A DNA stretch of 64,000 bases from Acetobacteraceae bacterium B3987 (GCA_026537415.1 JAFNMF010000028.1:37575-101574), one strand, 5' to 3'; counted from the stretch's first letter, positions 1 through 10,616 are shown. A program made the numbers and translations. Notes: a model not told the origin generated them from the sequence alone.

Positions 1-747
1 CTGCTGGATGTGACCCCGCTGTCCCTCGGTATCGAGACACTGGGTGGCGTCTTCACACGTTTGATCGACCGTAACACGACGATCCCGACCAAGAAGAGCC
101 AGACCTTCTCCACAGCCGAAGACAACCAGCCTGCCGTGACCATCAAGGTCTTCCAGGGTGAGCGCGAGATGGCTGCGGACAACAAGCTGCTCGGCAACTT
201 CGACCTGACCGGCATTGCTCCGGCTCCCCGTGGCGTGCCTCAGATTGAAGTGACCTTCGACATCGATGCCAACGGTATCGTGAATGTCTCCGCCAAGGAC
301 AAGGCCACCGGCAAGGAGCAGAACATCTCCATCAAGAGCGATGGTGGTCTCTCCGATGCTGACATTGATCGCATGGTCAAGGAAGCTGAGGAAAACGCCA
401 CAGCCGACAAGGCCCGCCGTGAGCTAGTTGACCTGCGCAACAACACGGAAGCCATGATCCATCAGACAGAGAAGACCCTCTCTGAAAATGGTGACAAAGT
501 TCCGGCTGCGGACAAGACCGAAGCGGAAGATGCCATCAAGAAGGCCCGTGAAGCTCTGGAAAGCGACAATGCCGAGACCATCAAGAGTGCCAGTGAGCAT
601 CTGACACAGGTTGCCATGAAGGTCGGTCAGGCTGTCCATCAGGCCGGTGCTTCTGCCGGTGGTGAAGAGCATCAGGCTGGTGGCAAGGCCGATGAAGAGG
701 TCGTAGACGCCGAGTTCGAAGACGTTGACGACAAGAAAAAGAAATAA
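1..747 (+). CDS. dnaK: Chaperone DnaK, C-terminal part (5' end outside window)
   Basis: Hsp70 chaperone that binds exposed hydrophobic segments in an ATP-driven cycle with DnaJ and GrpE. The window opens in frame inside the gene. The visible 248 codons begin at the linker and start of the beta substrate-binding domain ([15 protein letters not shown]), run through that domain ([32 protein letters not shown]), then the helical lid. The acidic tail [13 protein letters not shown] is the usual DnaK ending. About 385 N-terminal residues, including the ATPase domain, lie upstream of the window. The GTG at base 10 is an internal valine, not a start. Two hairpins follow before dnaJ, so dnaK may be expressed partly independently of dnaJ. 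Confidence 0.98.
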   Translation: MLDVTPLSLGIETLGGVFTRLIDRNTTIPTKKSQTFSTAEDNQPAVTIKVFQGEREMAADNKLLGNFDLTGIAPAPRGVPQIEVTFDIDANGIVNVSAKDKATGKEQNISIKSDGGLSDADIDRMVKEAEENATADKARRELVDLRNNTEAMIHQTEKTLSENGDKVPAADKTEAEDAIKKAREALESDNAETIKSASEHLTQVAMKVGQAVHQAGASAGGEEHQAGGKADEEVVDAEFEDVDDKKKK

Positions 748-764
748 TCGCTGAGAAGCGAAAC

Positions 765-796
765 GAAGCCCGGCACCCGCAGACCGGGCTTCTTTC
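765..796 (+). terminator. Hairpin downstream of dnaK
   Basis: A 9-bp perfect stem (765-773 with 784-792, GAAGCCCGG/CCGGGCTTC) with a 10-nt loop begins 18 bases after the dnaK stop. The T tract is short (TTC then TTTCC). It probably acts with the stronger hairpin that follows. Confidence 0.6.
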
Positions 797-805
797 CTGC
801 GGTTG

Positions 806-846
806 GCGTCTGTTTCCCTCTCACTGCGGGGAACAGACGCTTTTTT
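806..846 (+). terminator. Rho-independent terminator between dnaK and dnaJ
   Basis: A 13-bp stem (806-818 with 828-840, one G-T wobble) is followed directly by six T residues at 841-846. This is a textbook intrinsic terminator. dnaJ, 90 bases on, probably depends on its own promoter in 847-936 or on read-through. Confidence 0.85.
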
Positions 847-924
847 ACATTGAGGGCCCCTGCGCCTGTCCCACTGGCAGAGGCACCCCGCACGCCTTGT
901 CCGGGTGTCCGCTCTCTTGCGTGA

Positions 925-2076
<1,152 letters not shown>

Positions 2077-2088
2077 AGGACATCGGAG

Positions 2089-2841
2089 ATGAGCAGCACC
2101 TCTCCCCGCATCGGGATTGCGGGCATTACGGGCCGCCTCGGCCATCTCTGCGCCGAGGAAGCAGGCTCCCTTCTAGTCGGGGGCCTGTCCCGCACGGCAG
2201 ACCCGGCCCGCAACATCGTCACAGATGCAGCCGAGCTAGCCGATAAATGTGATGTCATTATTGATGTCAGCCATGCCAACCTTGTTCCTGCCCATGCCCA
2301 TGCCTTTGCCAAAGCAGGCTGTGCATGGGTTCTAGGCACCACAGGGCTGGACAACACTGCCCAGCAAGCCGTGCAAGAAGCCGCCAACCAGATCGCCGTG
2401 CTACAGGCGGCCAATTTCTCCCCGGCCCTGACAATGCTGCTCTCTCTGGCCCGTCAGCTTGGGGCGGCCCTGCCGGATTATGATGCCGAAATTCTGGAGG
2501 TCCATCACCGCCAGAAGCTGGATGCGCCTTCCGGTACCGCTCTGGCCATTGGTCGGGCCGTTGCTGCTGGACGAGACGATGAGTTCGAAGCTGTCAAACG
2601 GCTGGATCAGAATGGCAAACGTCCTGATAGAGCCATCGGCTTTGCCTCCCTGCGGGGCGGGCAGGTCGTGGGTGAACATGACCTGCGCTTCTTCGCCGCC
2701 GATGAGGAAATCTCCCTCTCCCATCGGGCACTAGACCGCCGAGTCTTCGCCCGTGGGGCACTGAAGGCCGCTTTGTGGCTGGCCAATGCTCGCCGCACAC
2801 CCGGCCTTTACGGGATGCAGGACGTACTAAACACACCCTGA
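2089..2841 (+). CDS. dapB: 4-hydroxy-tetrahydrodipicolinate reductase DapB
   Basis: Cytoplasmic NAD(P)H-dependent reductase of the diaminopimelate/lysine pathway. The 250-residue protein has a Rossmann nucleotide-binding motif near the N-terminus (GIAGITGRLG) and the DapB signature EVHHRQKLDAPSGTA, carrying the catalytic His-His pair and the substrate-binding Lys, at about residues 137-151. GTTG at about residue 84 is also typical. The length is slightly below the usual 265-270. GGAGATG gives a ribosome site overlapping the start. It lies 12 bases behind dnaJ, a common alphaproteobacterial arrangement. A strong inverted repeat and an AT-rich restriction-modification island begin just after its stop. 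Confidence 0.97.
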   Translation: MSSTSPRIGIAGITGRLGHLCAEEAGSLLVGGLSRTADPARNIVTDAAELADKCDVIIDVSHANLVPAHAHAFAKAGCAWVLGTTGLDNTAQQAVQEAANQIAVLQAANFSPALTMLLSLARQLGAALPDYDAEILEVHHRQKLDAPSGTALAIGRAVAAGRDDEFEAVKRLDQNGKRPDRAIGFASLRGGQVVGEHDLRFFAADEEISLSHRALDRRVFARGALKAALWLANARRTPGLYGMQDVLNTP

Positions 2842-2853
2842 GCCACTCTACGA

Positions 2854-2889
2854 ATAGGCGGGAGCAACCAATATCATGCTCTCGCCTAT
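2854..2889. repeat. 13-bp inverted repeat at the island boundary
   Basis: The arms at 2854-2866 and 2877-2889 pair over 13 bp (ATAGGCGGGAGCA with TGCTCTCGCCTAT, one G-T wobble) around a 10-nt loop. It sits 13 bases after the dapB stop and 18 bases from the 3' end of the convergent endonuclease gene. There is no T tract on either strand. It could still end transcription from both sides, and it marks the left edge of the AT-rich insert. Confidence 0.6.
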
Positions 2890-2907
2890 CGATAAGACAA
2901 AATGTAG

Positions 2908-3621
2908 TCAATTTCCTCTTAAATGGAATTTCTCTTTTCCATAGCGAGAGAAGTAGTAATAAATACTTTTCTCGGCGATGCTATACATCCTCTCTGCCAT
3001 TTCACTTTCACTCCATTCTTCAACTCTGAAGTAGAAAGTCCCTCTGTCGAACTCTCCTCGTGTACCCTGATTATATAAATGCTCATGATTTAACTTACCG
3101 AATTGGGCAATCGTAACGACCCTATCCAGAATACTAGACTGCTCATCAAAGTCACAGCCATCACCAAAACAGACAAACGGAAAAATTGCCTCCATCTTCA
3201 TGGCTGTTCTAAAACCAATGACGTTCTTACCCAAACGCTCTATGGCATTTCCCTTAGCCTGTTTGCTCTTTCCTTCAGCCAGACGAAGATCATTTGTCCC
3301 CTGATTCTTCTTCTCCGAAATCAGAATCGGGTACAGGCTGCCATCGTTCGACTTTAACGATAGAATCCCTCCGTCAGGCCGCATTGATGACGTACCAAAG
3401 TAGCAACCAAAATCTATACCAGGAAATAAAGATGCAAGGTTTTCTACTATAGATTTCAATTTCCATTCAGAAACATGATCAAGCTCAATAAAAGGAAACT
3501 GCTCTCCCAATTTCTCAACGACATCAAGCACAGCTGTCATTAAAGACTTTTCCTGTATCTTAGACCTCGCATTAAGTATTGTTCCTAAATGCTGAACCCG
3601 AAGCTCATTCTTTTTAGGCAT
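2908..3621 (-). CDS. EcoRI-family type II restriction endonuclease
   Basis: Predicted to cut DNA at a specific site left unmethylated by the neighbouring methylase. The 237 residues carry the EcoRI catalytic core: Asp83 in SSMRPDGG and the ExK pair Glu103/Lys105 in ISEKKNQG. The 20-residue Asp-Glu spacing is the same as EcoRI D91/E111/K113. The EcoRI recognition segment GNAIER is present at 124-129. Further similarity includes SSILDR at about 162 and an EW motif near 190. It is about 40 residues shorter than EcoRI (277 aa). The shared GNAIER implies an AATT core; the outer base cannot be read from the sequence. The gene starts 3 bases after the methylase stop, so the methylase is translated first. 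Codons are much more AT-rich than in flanking genes, consistent with horizontal acquisition. Confidence 0.9.
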   Translation of the reverse strand: MPKKNELRVQHLGTILNARSKIQEKSLMTAVLDVVEKLGEQFPFIELDHVSEWKLKSIVENLASLFPGIDFGCYFGTSSMRPDGGILSLKSNDGSLYPILISEKKNQGTNDLRLAEGKSKQAKGNAIERLGKNVIGFRTAMKMEAIFPFVCFGDGCDFDEQSSILDRVVTIAQFGKLNHEHLYNQGTRGEFDRGTFYFRVEEWSESEMAERMYSIAEKSIYYYFSRYGKEKFHLRGN

Positions 3622-3624
3622 GCC

Positions 3625-4752
3625 TTACCTTTTATCAACTAGATACAAATTCTCCGTTACATATATCTCTCTATCAGAAAGATTACGACATCCTCGAAAT
3701 GTATTATACTGTCTATCCATGACACTCACCTCGCCCAATGAAGACAGCTCCGACATGAAACGGTCCTGTTTTATGAACCCTTCCGAATTGTAGGAAATCA
3801 GCACAAAATTAGCCTTCACCTGTTCAATGGCATCAAACAGACTCTTTTCTGCAGAGCGTTCCTTATTATAGAGGGAACGATTCCATGATTTCGGTATACC
3901 GGACACTCTGCTGATATCATGCGGCTCTTTGTAATCACAAAGAAGATTCAGCATGAAATAGTTCGACCCATAAGGATGCTGATTATACGGCGGGTCGAAA
4001 TAAGCAATATCTACCTTCTCCAACCCATTCACGATATCATTTGCATCTGATTTATAAATAAATGAGTCACAATTAAAATTACTAAAAACCGGTTCAATCA
4101 CTTCGATATTACGCATAATCCGGGAAAGGGCATTGCGTGAATCACCACCGAACTGACCTACCCCGGCCCGATTCTTATAAAATCCCTTAAAAACACCAGA
4201 TGTATTTGTATGCACCGAAGCCTGAGCAATGACAGGCGCAAGAAGGTACGGCCTCAAATGGTCCGGCGTCTGGGTAAGTGCCCTACAGAAACTATCCAGA
4301 AATATGGCATTTCGTCTCGTATAGAAAACCCGCTCCCCATGTCTGATATTGTCGTCATCCTGAGGGGCATAGAGAGCGGCAATGAACCCCGGAGAAAAGG
4401 AGTCTTCAATGGCCATTCTGACTCTCTTTATTTCGTGCTTCAACTCACGAAAATCGATATCCGCCCTATTTGTTTGGTAACAACTATTCGTTACGAAACT
4501 ATAGTCTTCAAGATCATTACAATGAATAGAACGGGCATGGCGTCTAGCCATGCGGGCCACAACGCCCGTGCCGGAAAACAGGTCCAGAAAATCGATGCGT
4601 TCTTTCCCCAGCCTAGCTTTCACATCAATAATGGCTGTCTCAATAAACCCCAGAAGAGCCCTCTTATTTCCCAGATATGTAATCAGCTGAGTTTTCAGAA
4701 ACTCCGTCTCTTCCTGAAAAAGACTTCCTTGCTCTCCCATATGTTCAGCCAT
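3625..4752 (-). CDS. D12-class DNA adenine-N6 methyltransferase
   Basis: Modification partner of the endonuclease, predicted to transfer a methyl group from S-adenosylmethionine to adenine N6. In the 375 residues, an N-terminal segment TQLITYLGNKRALLGFI at about 21-37 resembles the start of D12 methylases. The SAM motif FSGTG is at 59-63 and the catalytic motif DPPYN at 253-257. The I-then-IV order fits the alpha/D12 group. It is the promoter-proximal gene of the pair. A GGAGG lies 12 bases upstream of the ATG, which is somewhat long spacing. The gene is AT-rich relative to neighbours. The target base is inferred from the DPPY motif; sequence specificity is inferred from the EcoRI-like partner. 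Confidence 0.9.
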   Translation of the reverse strand: MAEHMGEQGSLFQEETEFLKTQLITYLGNKRALLGFIETAIIDVKARLGKERIDFLDLFSGTGVVARMARRHARSIHCNDLEDYSFVTNSCYQTNRADIDFRELKHEIKRVRMAIEDSFSPGFIAALYAPQDDDNIRHGERVFYTRRNAIFLDSFCRALTQTPDHLRPYLLAPVIAQASVHTNTSGVFKGFYKNRAGVGQFGGDSRNALSRIMRNIEVIEPVFSNFNCDSFIYKSDANDIVNGLEKVDIAYFDPPYNQHPYGSNYFMLNLLCDYKEPHDISRVSGIPKSWNRSLYNKERSAEKSLFDAIEQVKANFVLISYNSEGFIKQDRFMSELSSLGEVSVMDRQYNTFRGCRNLSDREIYVTENLYLVDKR

Positions 4753-4821
4753 CTAAAAACACACCCTCCATATCCATAGCCCTCCCCCATACAACACATT
4801 CCAGCTGATGCTAACTCTCGA

Positions 4822-4910
4822 TATTTTCAGCCATTCGATGCCTCTACCATCCCCAACCATCAGGCAGCTTTCTCTTGACCTCGAGGGTATTTTCAGCCAA
4901 GCGATAAGAC
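4822..4910. repeat. Short direct repeats at the right edge of the restriction-modification island
   Basis: TATTTTCAGCCA occurs exactly at 4822-4833 and again at 4888-4899. The second copy runs into CGATAAGAC (4902-4910), which recurs in the same orientation at 2890-2898, immediately after the boundary hairpin on the other side. The 9-bp repeat therefore brackets the two restriction-modification genes. The rest of 4753-4988 holds the methylase promoter and the metK leader; no further gene was seen. Confidence 0.5.
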
Positions 4911-4988
4911 TCTCAATGCCTGTCACTTGTGCCTTTCGAGGGGCAGGGGCAGCCTCTTTTCACCACTCATTCCCTGCGAGGTCCCTGA

Positions 4989-6173
4989 GTGCGCAATCAC
5001 GGCGATTTTCTCTTTACGTCTGAATCCGTTTCCGAAGGTCATCCCGACAAGGTGGCAGACCGTATCTCCGATACAGTTCTTGATGCCTATCTTGAAGCCG
5101 ACCCAGAAGCCCGTGTAGCCTGTGAAACGCTGGTTACCACCAATCGGGTCATTCTTGCTGGTGAGGTCCGTGGCCCCAAGGCCGTGGAAGACACCCTGAT
5201 TGACCGTGCCCGACAGGCCATCAAAGATATTGGCTACGATCAGGAAGGCTTCTCCTGGAAGAAGGCTGAGATCACCTCCTTCCTCCACGCCCAATCTGCT
5301 GACATTGCTGTCGGTGTGGACAGTGCTGGCGACAAGGATGAAGGCGCAGGCGATCAGGGTATCATGTTCGGGTTCGCTACACGTGAAACAGACGAGCTGA
5401 TGCCTGCCCCTCTCTTCTACGCCCAGAGCATTTTGGAGCGCATCCGTGACTACCGCAAGCAGGATGATGCCCGTGGCGTTGGGCTGCTGCCAGATGCAAA
5501 GAGTCAGGTCACATTGCGCTATGTGGATGGTAAGCCCATCGGAGCCACCTCCATCGTTGTCTCCACTCAGCATGTCGAGGGTATGCGGCAGAACACCATC
5601 CGTGAGATGGTCCGTGAGACCGTCCGTGAAGTCCTGCCAGAAGGCTGGATGTGCCCTGAGCATGAATTCTACGTCAACCCGACCGGTAACTTCGTCATTG
5701 GTGGGCCGGATGGTGACGCCGGTCTGACAGGCCGCAAGATTATCGTGGACACTTACGGCGGTGCCGCTCCTCATGGTGGTGGTGCCTTCTCCGGTAAAGA
5801 CCCGACCAAGGTGGACCGTTCCGCTGCCTATGCAGCCCGCTACCTCGCCAAGAACGTGGTCGCTGCTGGTCTGGCAGACCGCTGCACCATCCAGCTCAGC
5901 TACGCCATCGGTGTGTCCCGTCCGCTGTCCGTCTATGTCGATCTGGATGGCTCCGGTAAGGATGTGGATGAGGTCCGTCTCGGCTCCCTGCTGAACGAGA
6001 TGGTTGACCTCTCCCCTCGCGGCATCCGTGAACGCCTGCGCCTGAACCGCCCGATCTACACCAAGACGTCCGCTTACGGACATTTTGGCCGTGTTCCGGA
6101 CCCGGCTCTGGACAACTTCACATGGGAGAACACCGACCTGGCCGAGCAGCTCAAGAGTGCGCTCAACCGCTAA
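4989..6173 (+). CDS. metK: S-adenosylmethionine synthase
   Basis: Makes SAM from methionine and ATP in the cytoplasm, supplying all methyltransferases including the adjacent DNA methylase and TrmB. The 394-residue protein has the family landmarks in order: [19 protein letters not shown] at the N-terminus, [10 protein letters not shown] near 117-126, and the glycine-rich loop [16 protein letters not shown] near 260. Length is typical. The most plausible start is GTG at 4989 ([13 protein letters not shown]), with a GAGG 8-10 bases upstream; no in-frame ATG fits the conserved N-terminus. A hairpin-rich stretch follows the stop, then trmB. Confidence 0.96.
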   Translation: MRNHGDFLFTSESVSEGHPDKVADRISDTVLDAYLEADPEARVACETLVTTNRVILAGEVRGPKAVEDTLIDRARQAIKDIGYDQEGFSWKKAEITSFLHAQSADIAVGVDSAGDKDEGAGDQGIMFGFATRETDELMPAPLFYAQSILERIRDYRKQDDARGVGLLPDAKSQVTLRYVDGKPIGATSIVVSTQHVEGMRQNTIREMVRETVREVLPEGWMCPEHEFYVNPTGNFVIGGPDGDAGLTGRKIIVDTYGGAAPHGGGAFSGKDPTKVDRSAAYAARYLAKNVVAAGLADRCTIQLSYAIGVSRPLSVYVDLDGSGKDVDEVRLGSLLNEMVDLSPRGIRERLRLNRPIYTKTSAYGHFGRVPDPALDNFTWENTDLAEQLKSALNR

Positions 6174-6215
6174 GTCCCTCCCCGTGGAGGGGGTTTCTGA
6201 CCCCCTCCCGCCTGT

Positions 6216-6263
6216 AAGCCCCTTCCCTGCCCGCATGACCATGCGCCAAGGGCGGGGCTTTTT
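6216..6263 (+). terminator. Hairpins between metK and trmB
   Basis: Two hairpins occur in the 116-base spacer. GAGGGGGT/ACCCCCTC (6187-6194 with 6200-6207) has no T tract. AAGCCCC/GGGGCTT (6216-6222 with 6254-6260) encloses a CGCATG/CATGCG inner palindrome and is followed by TTT. The second probably limits read-through from metK into trmB. Confidence 0.55.
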
Positions 6264-6289
6264 GCCATTTTCAGACTGCGTATCGACCA

Positions 6290-6985
6290 TTGCCTGACGA
6301 CATCAAACCCCAGCCCGAACGTCTCTACGGCCGCCAGCGTGGCCATCCTCTGCGCCCCCGCCAGCAACGCCTTTTAGATGAAGCCTTGCCCCGTGTGCAT
6401 TTCCGTAACATCGCTGAGCCACTAAAAGGCTTCGGCAAGCCCGTTTCCAAACTCTTTCTGGAAATCGGCTTCGGCGGTGGCGAACATGCTTTCGATCAGG
6501 CCGCCCGAAACCCCGATACCGGCTATATCGCCTCGGAGGTGTTCGATAACGGCATCTGCTCCCTCCTCTCCCGCATCATTCCGGAAGGTGAGGAAGCCAC
6601 TGCCCTCGGCCCGGATAATCTGCGCCTCTGGGCAGAAGATGGCCGCCAGCTACTGAAGGGCCTGCCTGACGGCTGTCTGGATCGAGCCTATCTCATGTTC
6701 CCGGACCCGTGGCCGAAAGCCCGCCATGCCAAGCGGCGTTTCATCCATCCTGAAAACATCCAGCAGATGGCCCGCCTCCTGAAACCCGGTGCCCATTGGC
6801 GTGTTGCCAGTGACCATCCCGTCTATCAAGAATGGGTCACAGAAGTGATGGGCCAGCAGGACCTTTTCGAAGCTCCCGCCCCCGCACTGGAACGGCCCGA
6901 AGGCTGGTCCCCCACCCGTTACGAGGCCAAGGCTTTCCGTGAAGGGCGGCAGCCTTTTTACTGGACCTTCACACGAAAAGGGTGA
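6290..6985 (+). CDS. trmB: tRNA (guanine-N7-)-methyltransferase TrmB
   Basis: Methylates G46 in the variable loop of tRNAs using SAM. The 231 residues include the SAM-binding motif LEIGFGGGEHAFDQA at about 61-75 and the TrmB signature MFPDPWPKARHAKRRF at about 136-151. The C-terminus GRQPFYWTFTRKG is also characteristic. The best start is a TTG at 6290, giving MPDDIKPQPERLYGRQRG. It lacks a convincing Shine-Dalgarno sequence and lies 27 bases after the metK-trmB hairpin, so expression is probably low. An ATG further in would remove conserved sequence. Confidence 0.93.
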   Translation: MPDDIKPQPERLYGRQRGHPLRPRQQRLLDEALPRVHFRNIAEPLKGFGKPVSKLFLEIGFGGGEHAFDQAARNPDTGYIASEVFDNGICSLLSRIIPEGEEATALGPDNLRLWAEDGRQLLKGLPDGCLDRAYLMFPDPWPKARHAKRRFIHPENIQQMARLLKPGAHWRVASDHPVYQEWVTEVMGQQDLFEAPAPALERPEGWSPTRYEAKAFREGRQPFYWTFTRKG

Positions 6986-7042
6986 GATACCTCACCCCCG
7001 TACACCCCTTCATGTTTCAGGCAACCCGCAGGAGAGTACCCC

Positions 7043-8692
7043 ATGACACAGCCACAGAGCGATAATGCCGCCATCGAACGGGAAGAAATGGCCTTTGATG
7101 TCGTCATCGTGGGTGGAGGACCTGCGGGACTGACCGCCGCCATCCGGCTGCGCCAGAAAAACCCGGAACTCTCCGTCTGCCTGCTGGAGAAGGGAAGTGA
7201 AGTCGGTGCCCATATCGTTTCCGGTGCGGTGCTGGAACCCACAACACTGGCTGAGCTTTTCCCGGACTGGAAAGAACGGGGGGCCCCGCTAGATACCCCC
7301 GTCAGCAGCGAGAAACTGCTCTTCCTGACCGAAAAAGCCGCTCTTCCCGTCCCTGCTCTCCATCTCCTCATGCCGCAGATGGACAACCGGGGGAATTATG
7401 TCATTTCCCTTGGAGCCTTCTGCCGTTGGCTGGGCGAACAAGCCGAGGCTCTGGGTGTGGAAATTTATCCCGGTTTTGCCGGGGCTGACCTCTTTATTGA
7501 GGACGGTAAGGTCTGCGGCGTCATCACCGGGGACATGGGCGTTGGCCGTAACGGAGAAGAAAAACCGGACTACATGCCGGGCATGATTCTGCGGGCCAAA
7601 CAAACCATTCTTGCCGAAGGCGCACGAGGCTCCCTCAGCAAGAAGGCCATGGCAGCTTACGACCTCCGCAAAAATGCCGACCCGCAGACCTTCGGCCTCG
7701 GCATTAAAGAAGTCTGGGAAATCCCGGCAGAGAAGCACCGTCCTGGTTTCGTGCAGCACAGCTTCGGCTGGCCGCTGGATACGCACACTTATGGCGGGGC
7801 CTTCCTCTACCATTTCGGTAAGAATCTCGTGTCATACGGCTTCATCACCGCTCTGGATTACCGCAATCCGTGGCTGTCCCCTTTCGAGGAAATGCAGCGC
7901 ACCAAGCAGCATCCGGCCTTCCGGGAGCATTTTGAGGGCGGACGGCGCATTATTTATGGGGCACGGGCTATCTCTGAGGGCGGCGTGCAATCCCTGCCTC
8001 ACCCGGTCTTCCCCGGTGGGGTGCTGACAGGCGACTGCGCCGGCTTCCTCAACATGCCCAAAATCAAGGGCATCCATACCTCCATGAAGTCCGGCATCAT
8101 CGCTGCCGAAGCCGTGATGGAAGCCATCCAGAATGAGCAGAATGAAGCCGCCTCCTACATGGAACGTCTCAAAAGCTCATGGCTCTGGAAGGAACTGCAT
8201 GCCGCCCGCAACATCCGTCCGGCTTTCTCCCACTGGGGAATGCTGGGCGGTGCCCTCTATAGCGGTATCGACAGCATGATCTTCCGTGGTCAGGCCCCGT
8301 GGACCCTGCGGCATCGCCATGCTGACAACGATACCCTCATCCCTGCTGAAAAAGCCCCGAAAATCAGCTACCCCAAAGCTGATGGCAAGCTGACATTCAA
8401 CCGTGCCGAGTCTGTCTTCCTCAGCAATCTCAGCCATGATGAAGACCAGCCCGTGCATCTGAAAGTGCAGGACATGGCCACGTGGAAAGCCACCAATCTC
8501 GCCCGCTTTGCCGCACCAGAAAGCCGTTACTGTCCTGCTGGTGTCTATGAGGCCAGCGAAGCGGATGAGTTGGTCATCAATGCGCAAAACTGCGTGCATT
8601 GCAAAAGCTGCGACATCAAGGACCCGGAACAGAACATCAACTGGTGTACACCAGAGGGCAGCAGTGGGCCTAACTATCCTTCCGGGATGTGA
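7043..8692 (+). CDS. Electron transfer flavoprotein-ubiquinone oxidoreductase
   Basis: Membrane-associated FAD/4Fe-4S enzyme that passes electrons from reduced ETF to the quinone pool. The 549 residues show an N-terminal FAD motif (VIVGGGPAGLTAAIRL) and the ETF-QO signature GAHIVSGAVLEP. The C-terminal ferredoxin-like cluster has CPAGVYE, CVHCKSCDIK and INWCTPEG, giving the cysteines of one 4Fe-4S centre. Length matches bacterial homologues. AGGAGAG precedes the ATG. The etfB and etfA genes follow immediately, so donor and acceptor are encoded together, although no acyl-CoA dehydrogenase lies in this window. Confidence 0.97.
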   Translation: MTQPQSDNAAIEREEMAFDVVIVGGGPAGLTAAIRLRQKNPELSVCLLEKGSEVGAHIVSGAVLEPTTLAELFPDWKERGAPLDTPVSSEKLLFLTEKAALPVPALHLLMPQMDNRGNYVISLGAFCRWLGEQAEALGVEIYPGFAGADLFIEDGKVCGVITGDMGVGRNGEEKPDYMPGMILRAKQTILAEGARGSLSKKAMAAYDLRKNADPQTFGLGIKEVWEIPAEKHRPGFVQHSFGWPLDTHTYGGAFLYHFGKNLVSYGFITALDYRNPWLSPFEEMQRTKQHPAFREHFEGGRRIIYGARAISEGGVQSLPHPVFPGGVLTGDCAGFLNMPKIKGIHTSMKSGIIAAEAVMEAIQNEQNEAASYMERLKSSWLWKELHAARNIRPAFSHWGMLGGALYSGIDSMIFRGQAPWTLRHRHADNDTLIPAEKAPKISYPKADGKLTFNRAESVFLSNLSHDEDQPVHLKVQDMATWKATNLARFAAPESRYCPAGVYEASEADELVINAQNCVHCKSCDIKDPEQNINWCTPEGSSGPNYPSGM

Positions 8693-8761
8693 CTTTTGAA
8701 AGAAAAGCGGATAGTCTGACTACAGTTTTACGTTGAGCCGCGACAGCAACAAAGGATGACC

Positions 8762-9511
8762 ATGAAGGTTCTTGTCCCCGTCAAACGGGTTGTTGATTAC
8801 AACATCAAGCCGCGTGTCGCGGCTGATGGTAGTGGTGTCGAAACGCAGGGCGTGAAAATGTCCATGAATCCGTTCGACGAAATTGCGCTGGAAGAGGCTC
8901 TGCGCCTTCGTGAGAAGGGTCAGGCTGACGAGGTGATTGCTGTCTCCATCGGTCCGCAGGTGGCTCAGGATGTTCTGCGTACGGCCATGGCCATGGGGGC
9001 AGATCGGGCCATCCTCGTCCAGACGGATGCCGAGATTGAACCTCGTGTCGTCTCCAGCCTTCTCAAAGCTATTGTGGAGAAAGAACAGCCGGGTCTTGTC
9101 TCTATGGGCAAACAGGCCATTGATGATGACATGAACGCCACCGGCCAGATGCTGGCGGCCCGTCTGGGCTGGCCACAGGGAACCTTCGCCAGCAAGGTGG
9201 AGATTGCGGACGGTAAGGTCAGTGTCGCCCGTGAGGTCGATGGTGGGACGGAAACTGTTTCCCTCACACTCCCGGCTGTCATCACGGCAGACCTGCGCCT
9301 CAATGAGCCACGCTACGCTTCCCTGCCCAACATCATGAAGGCCCGCAAGAAACCGCTGGAAACGATTGCAGCCGATTCCCTCGGTGTGGACCTGACACCG
9401 CATCTAAAAATCGTCAGCGTGGCTGAACCGCCAGAACGTAAAGCCGGTGTCATTGTGGAAACAGTGGAAGAGCTGGTCAAAAAGCTCAAGACAGAAGCGA
9501 AGGTGATCTGA
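8762..9511 (+). CDS. etfB: Electron transfer flavoprotein beta subunit
   Basis: Small subunit of the soluble ETF heterodimer, which accepts electrons from flavin dehydrogenases and hands them to ETF-QO. The 249 residues begin [19 protein letters not shown] and contain [26 protein letters not shown]-type and [18 protein letters not shown] signatures. An in-frame ATG exists 6 bases upstream at 8756, but AAAGGA at 8751-8756 is spaced correctly only for 8762. The stop overlaps the etfA start by one base (TGATG), indicating translational coupling. Confidence 0.97.
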   Translation: MKVLVPVKRVVDYNIKPRVAADGSGVETQGVKMSMNPFDEIALEEALRLREKGQADEVIAVSIGPQVAQDVLRTAMAMGADRAILVQTDAEIEPRVVSSLLKAIVEKEQPGLVSMGKQAIDDDMNATGQMLAARLGWPQGTFASKVEIADGKVSVAREVDGGTETVSLTLPAVITADLRLNEPRYASLPNIMKARKKPLETIAADSLGVDLTPHLKIVSVAEPPERKAGVIVETVEELVKKLKTEAKVI

Positions 9512-10425
9512 TGACCGCACTTGTTCTGATTGAAGCCGAAAACGGCGTAATCCGTCAGGCTTCCCGGTCTGCCATTGCAGCGGCTTCCCGCTTTGGCGAT
9601 GTTGACGCCCTGCTTCTGGGCGAAGCCGGTGCCGAAGCCGCCAGCAAGCTGCCCGGCATCCGCAAAGTGCTGCATGTCCCTGCTCTGAAACATGCTCTGG
9701 CCGAACCCGCTGCTGCTCTGCTGGCTGGTCTTGCCAGCTCCTACAGCCACATCCTGTCTGCAACATCATCCACCGGCAAGAATATCCTGCCTCGTCTGGC
9801 TGGTCTGCTGGATGCACAGCCGATCTCCGATGTTGTGGCCATTCAGGATGACGCCACCTTCGTGCGGCCCATCTATGCAGGCAATGCGCTGGCCACCGTG
9901 CAGTCCAGCGATAGCGTCAAGATCATGACCATCCGCTCCTCCAGCTTCGACCCCGTGGGCGAAGACGGTGGCAGCGCACCGGTCGAGGTTCTGGATGCTC
10001 CCGCGGAGGATGGGAAAAGCAGCTTCGTAAAGCTGGAGCAGAGCCAGTCTGACCGTCCGGAACTCGAAGTTGCCCGTGTGGTCATCTCTGGTGGTAAAGG
10101 CCTGAAGGACGCCAACAACTTCCACACCCTGCTCGAGCCAGTGGCTGACAAGCTGGGTGCTGCCATCGGGGCTTCCCGTGCGGCTGTCGATTCCGGCTTT
10201 GCACCGAACGAAATGCAGGTCGGACAGACCGGCAAGGTTGTGGCGCCTGAACTTTACATTGCTACCGGTCTTTCCGGTGCCATCCAGCATCTTGCCGGGA
10301 TGAAGGATAGCCGTGTGATTGTGGCCATCAACATCGACCCGGAAGCACCGATCTTCAAAGTGGCCGATTATGGTATGGTAGGCGACCTCTTCGAGCTTCT
10401 CCCGGCTCTGGCAAAAGCCCTCTAA
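9511..10425 (+). CDS. etfA: Electron transfer flavoprotein alpha subunit
   Basis: FAD-carrying large subunit of ETF. The 304 residues have the expected N-terminal nucleotide-fold domain and a conserved C-terminal FAD domain: [40 protein letters not shown] and [19 protein letters not shown]. Length is standard. It overlaps etfB by one base and is followed by a strong terminator, closing an ETF-QO-etfB-etfA operon. Confidence 0.97.
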   Translation: MTALVLIEAENGVIRQASRSAIAAASRFGDVDALLLGEAGAEAASKLPGIRKVLHVPALKHALAEPAAALLAGLASSYSHILSATSSTGKNILPRLAGLLDAQPISDVVAIQDDATFVRPIYAGNALATVQSSDSVKIMTIRSSSFDPVGEDGGSAPVEVLDAPAEDGKSSFVKLEQSQSDRPELEVARVVISGGKGLKDANNFHTLLEPVADKLGAAIGASRAAVDSGFAPNEMQVGQTGKVVAPELYIATGLSGAIQHLAGMKDSRVIVAINIDPEAPIFKVADYGMVGDLFELLPALAKAL

Positions 10426-10472
10426 AAAACCGGAGAACAGGAGGAGCTTTCCTGCTCACTCCGTCCCTTCAG

Positions 10473-10510
10473 AAAACCCGCCCCTGTCTTACCTCAGGGG
10501 CGGGTTTTCT
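10473..10510 (+). terminator. Rho-independent terminator after etfA
   Basis: A stem of 10 GC-rich pairs (CCCGCCCCTG with CAGGGGCGGG) extended by A-T pairs spans 10473-10486 and 10495-10508, with an 8-nt loop and a TTTTCT tail. It ends the ETF operon. Confidence 0.9.
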
Positions 10511-10616
10511 GTGTGAAGTGCAGAAACCTGTAAAGAAGGCTTCATTTTTCTATAAAAACAGTCCGTTTGCCCCTTGCACCTTTACCTAAGGAGGGGTAGG
10601 AATAGCCCCACAAAGT

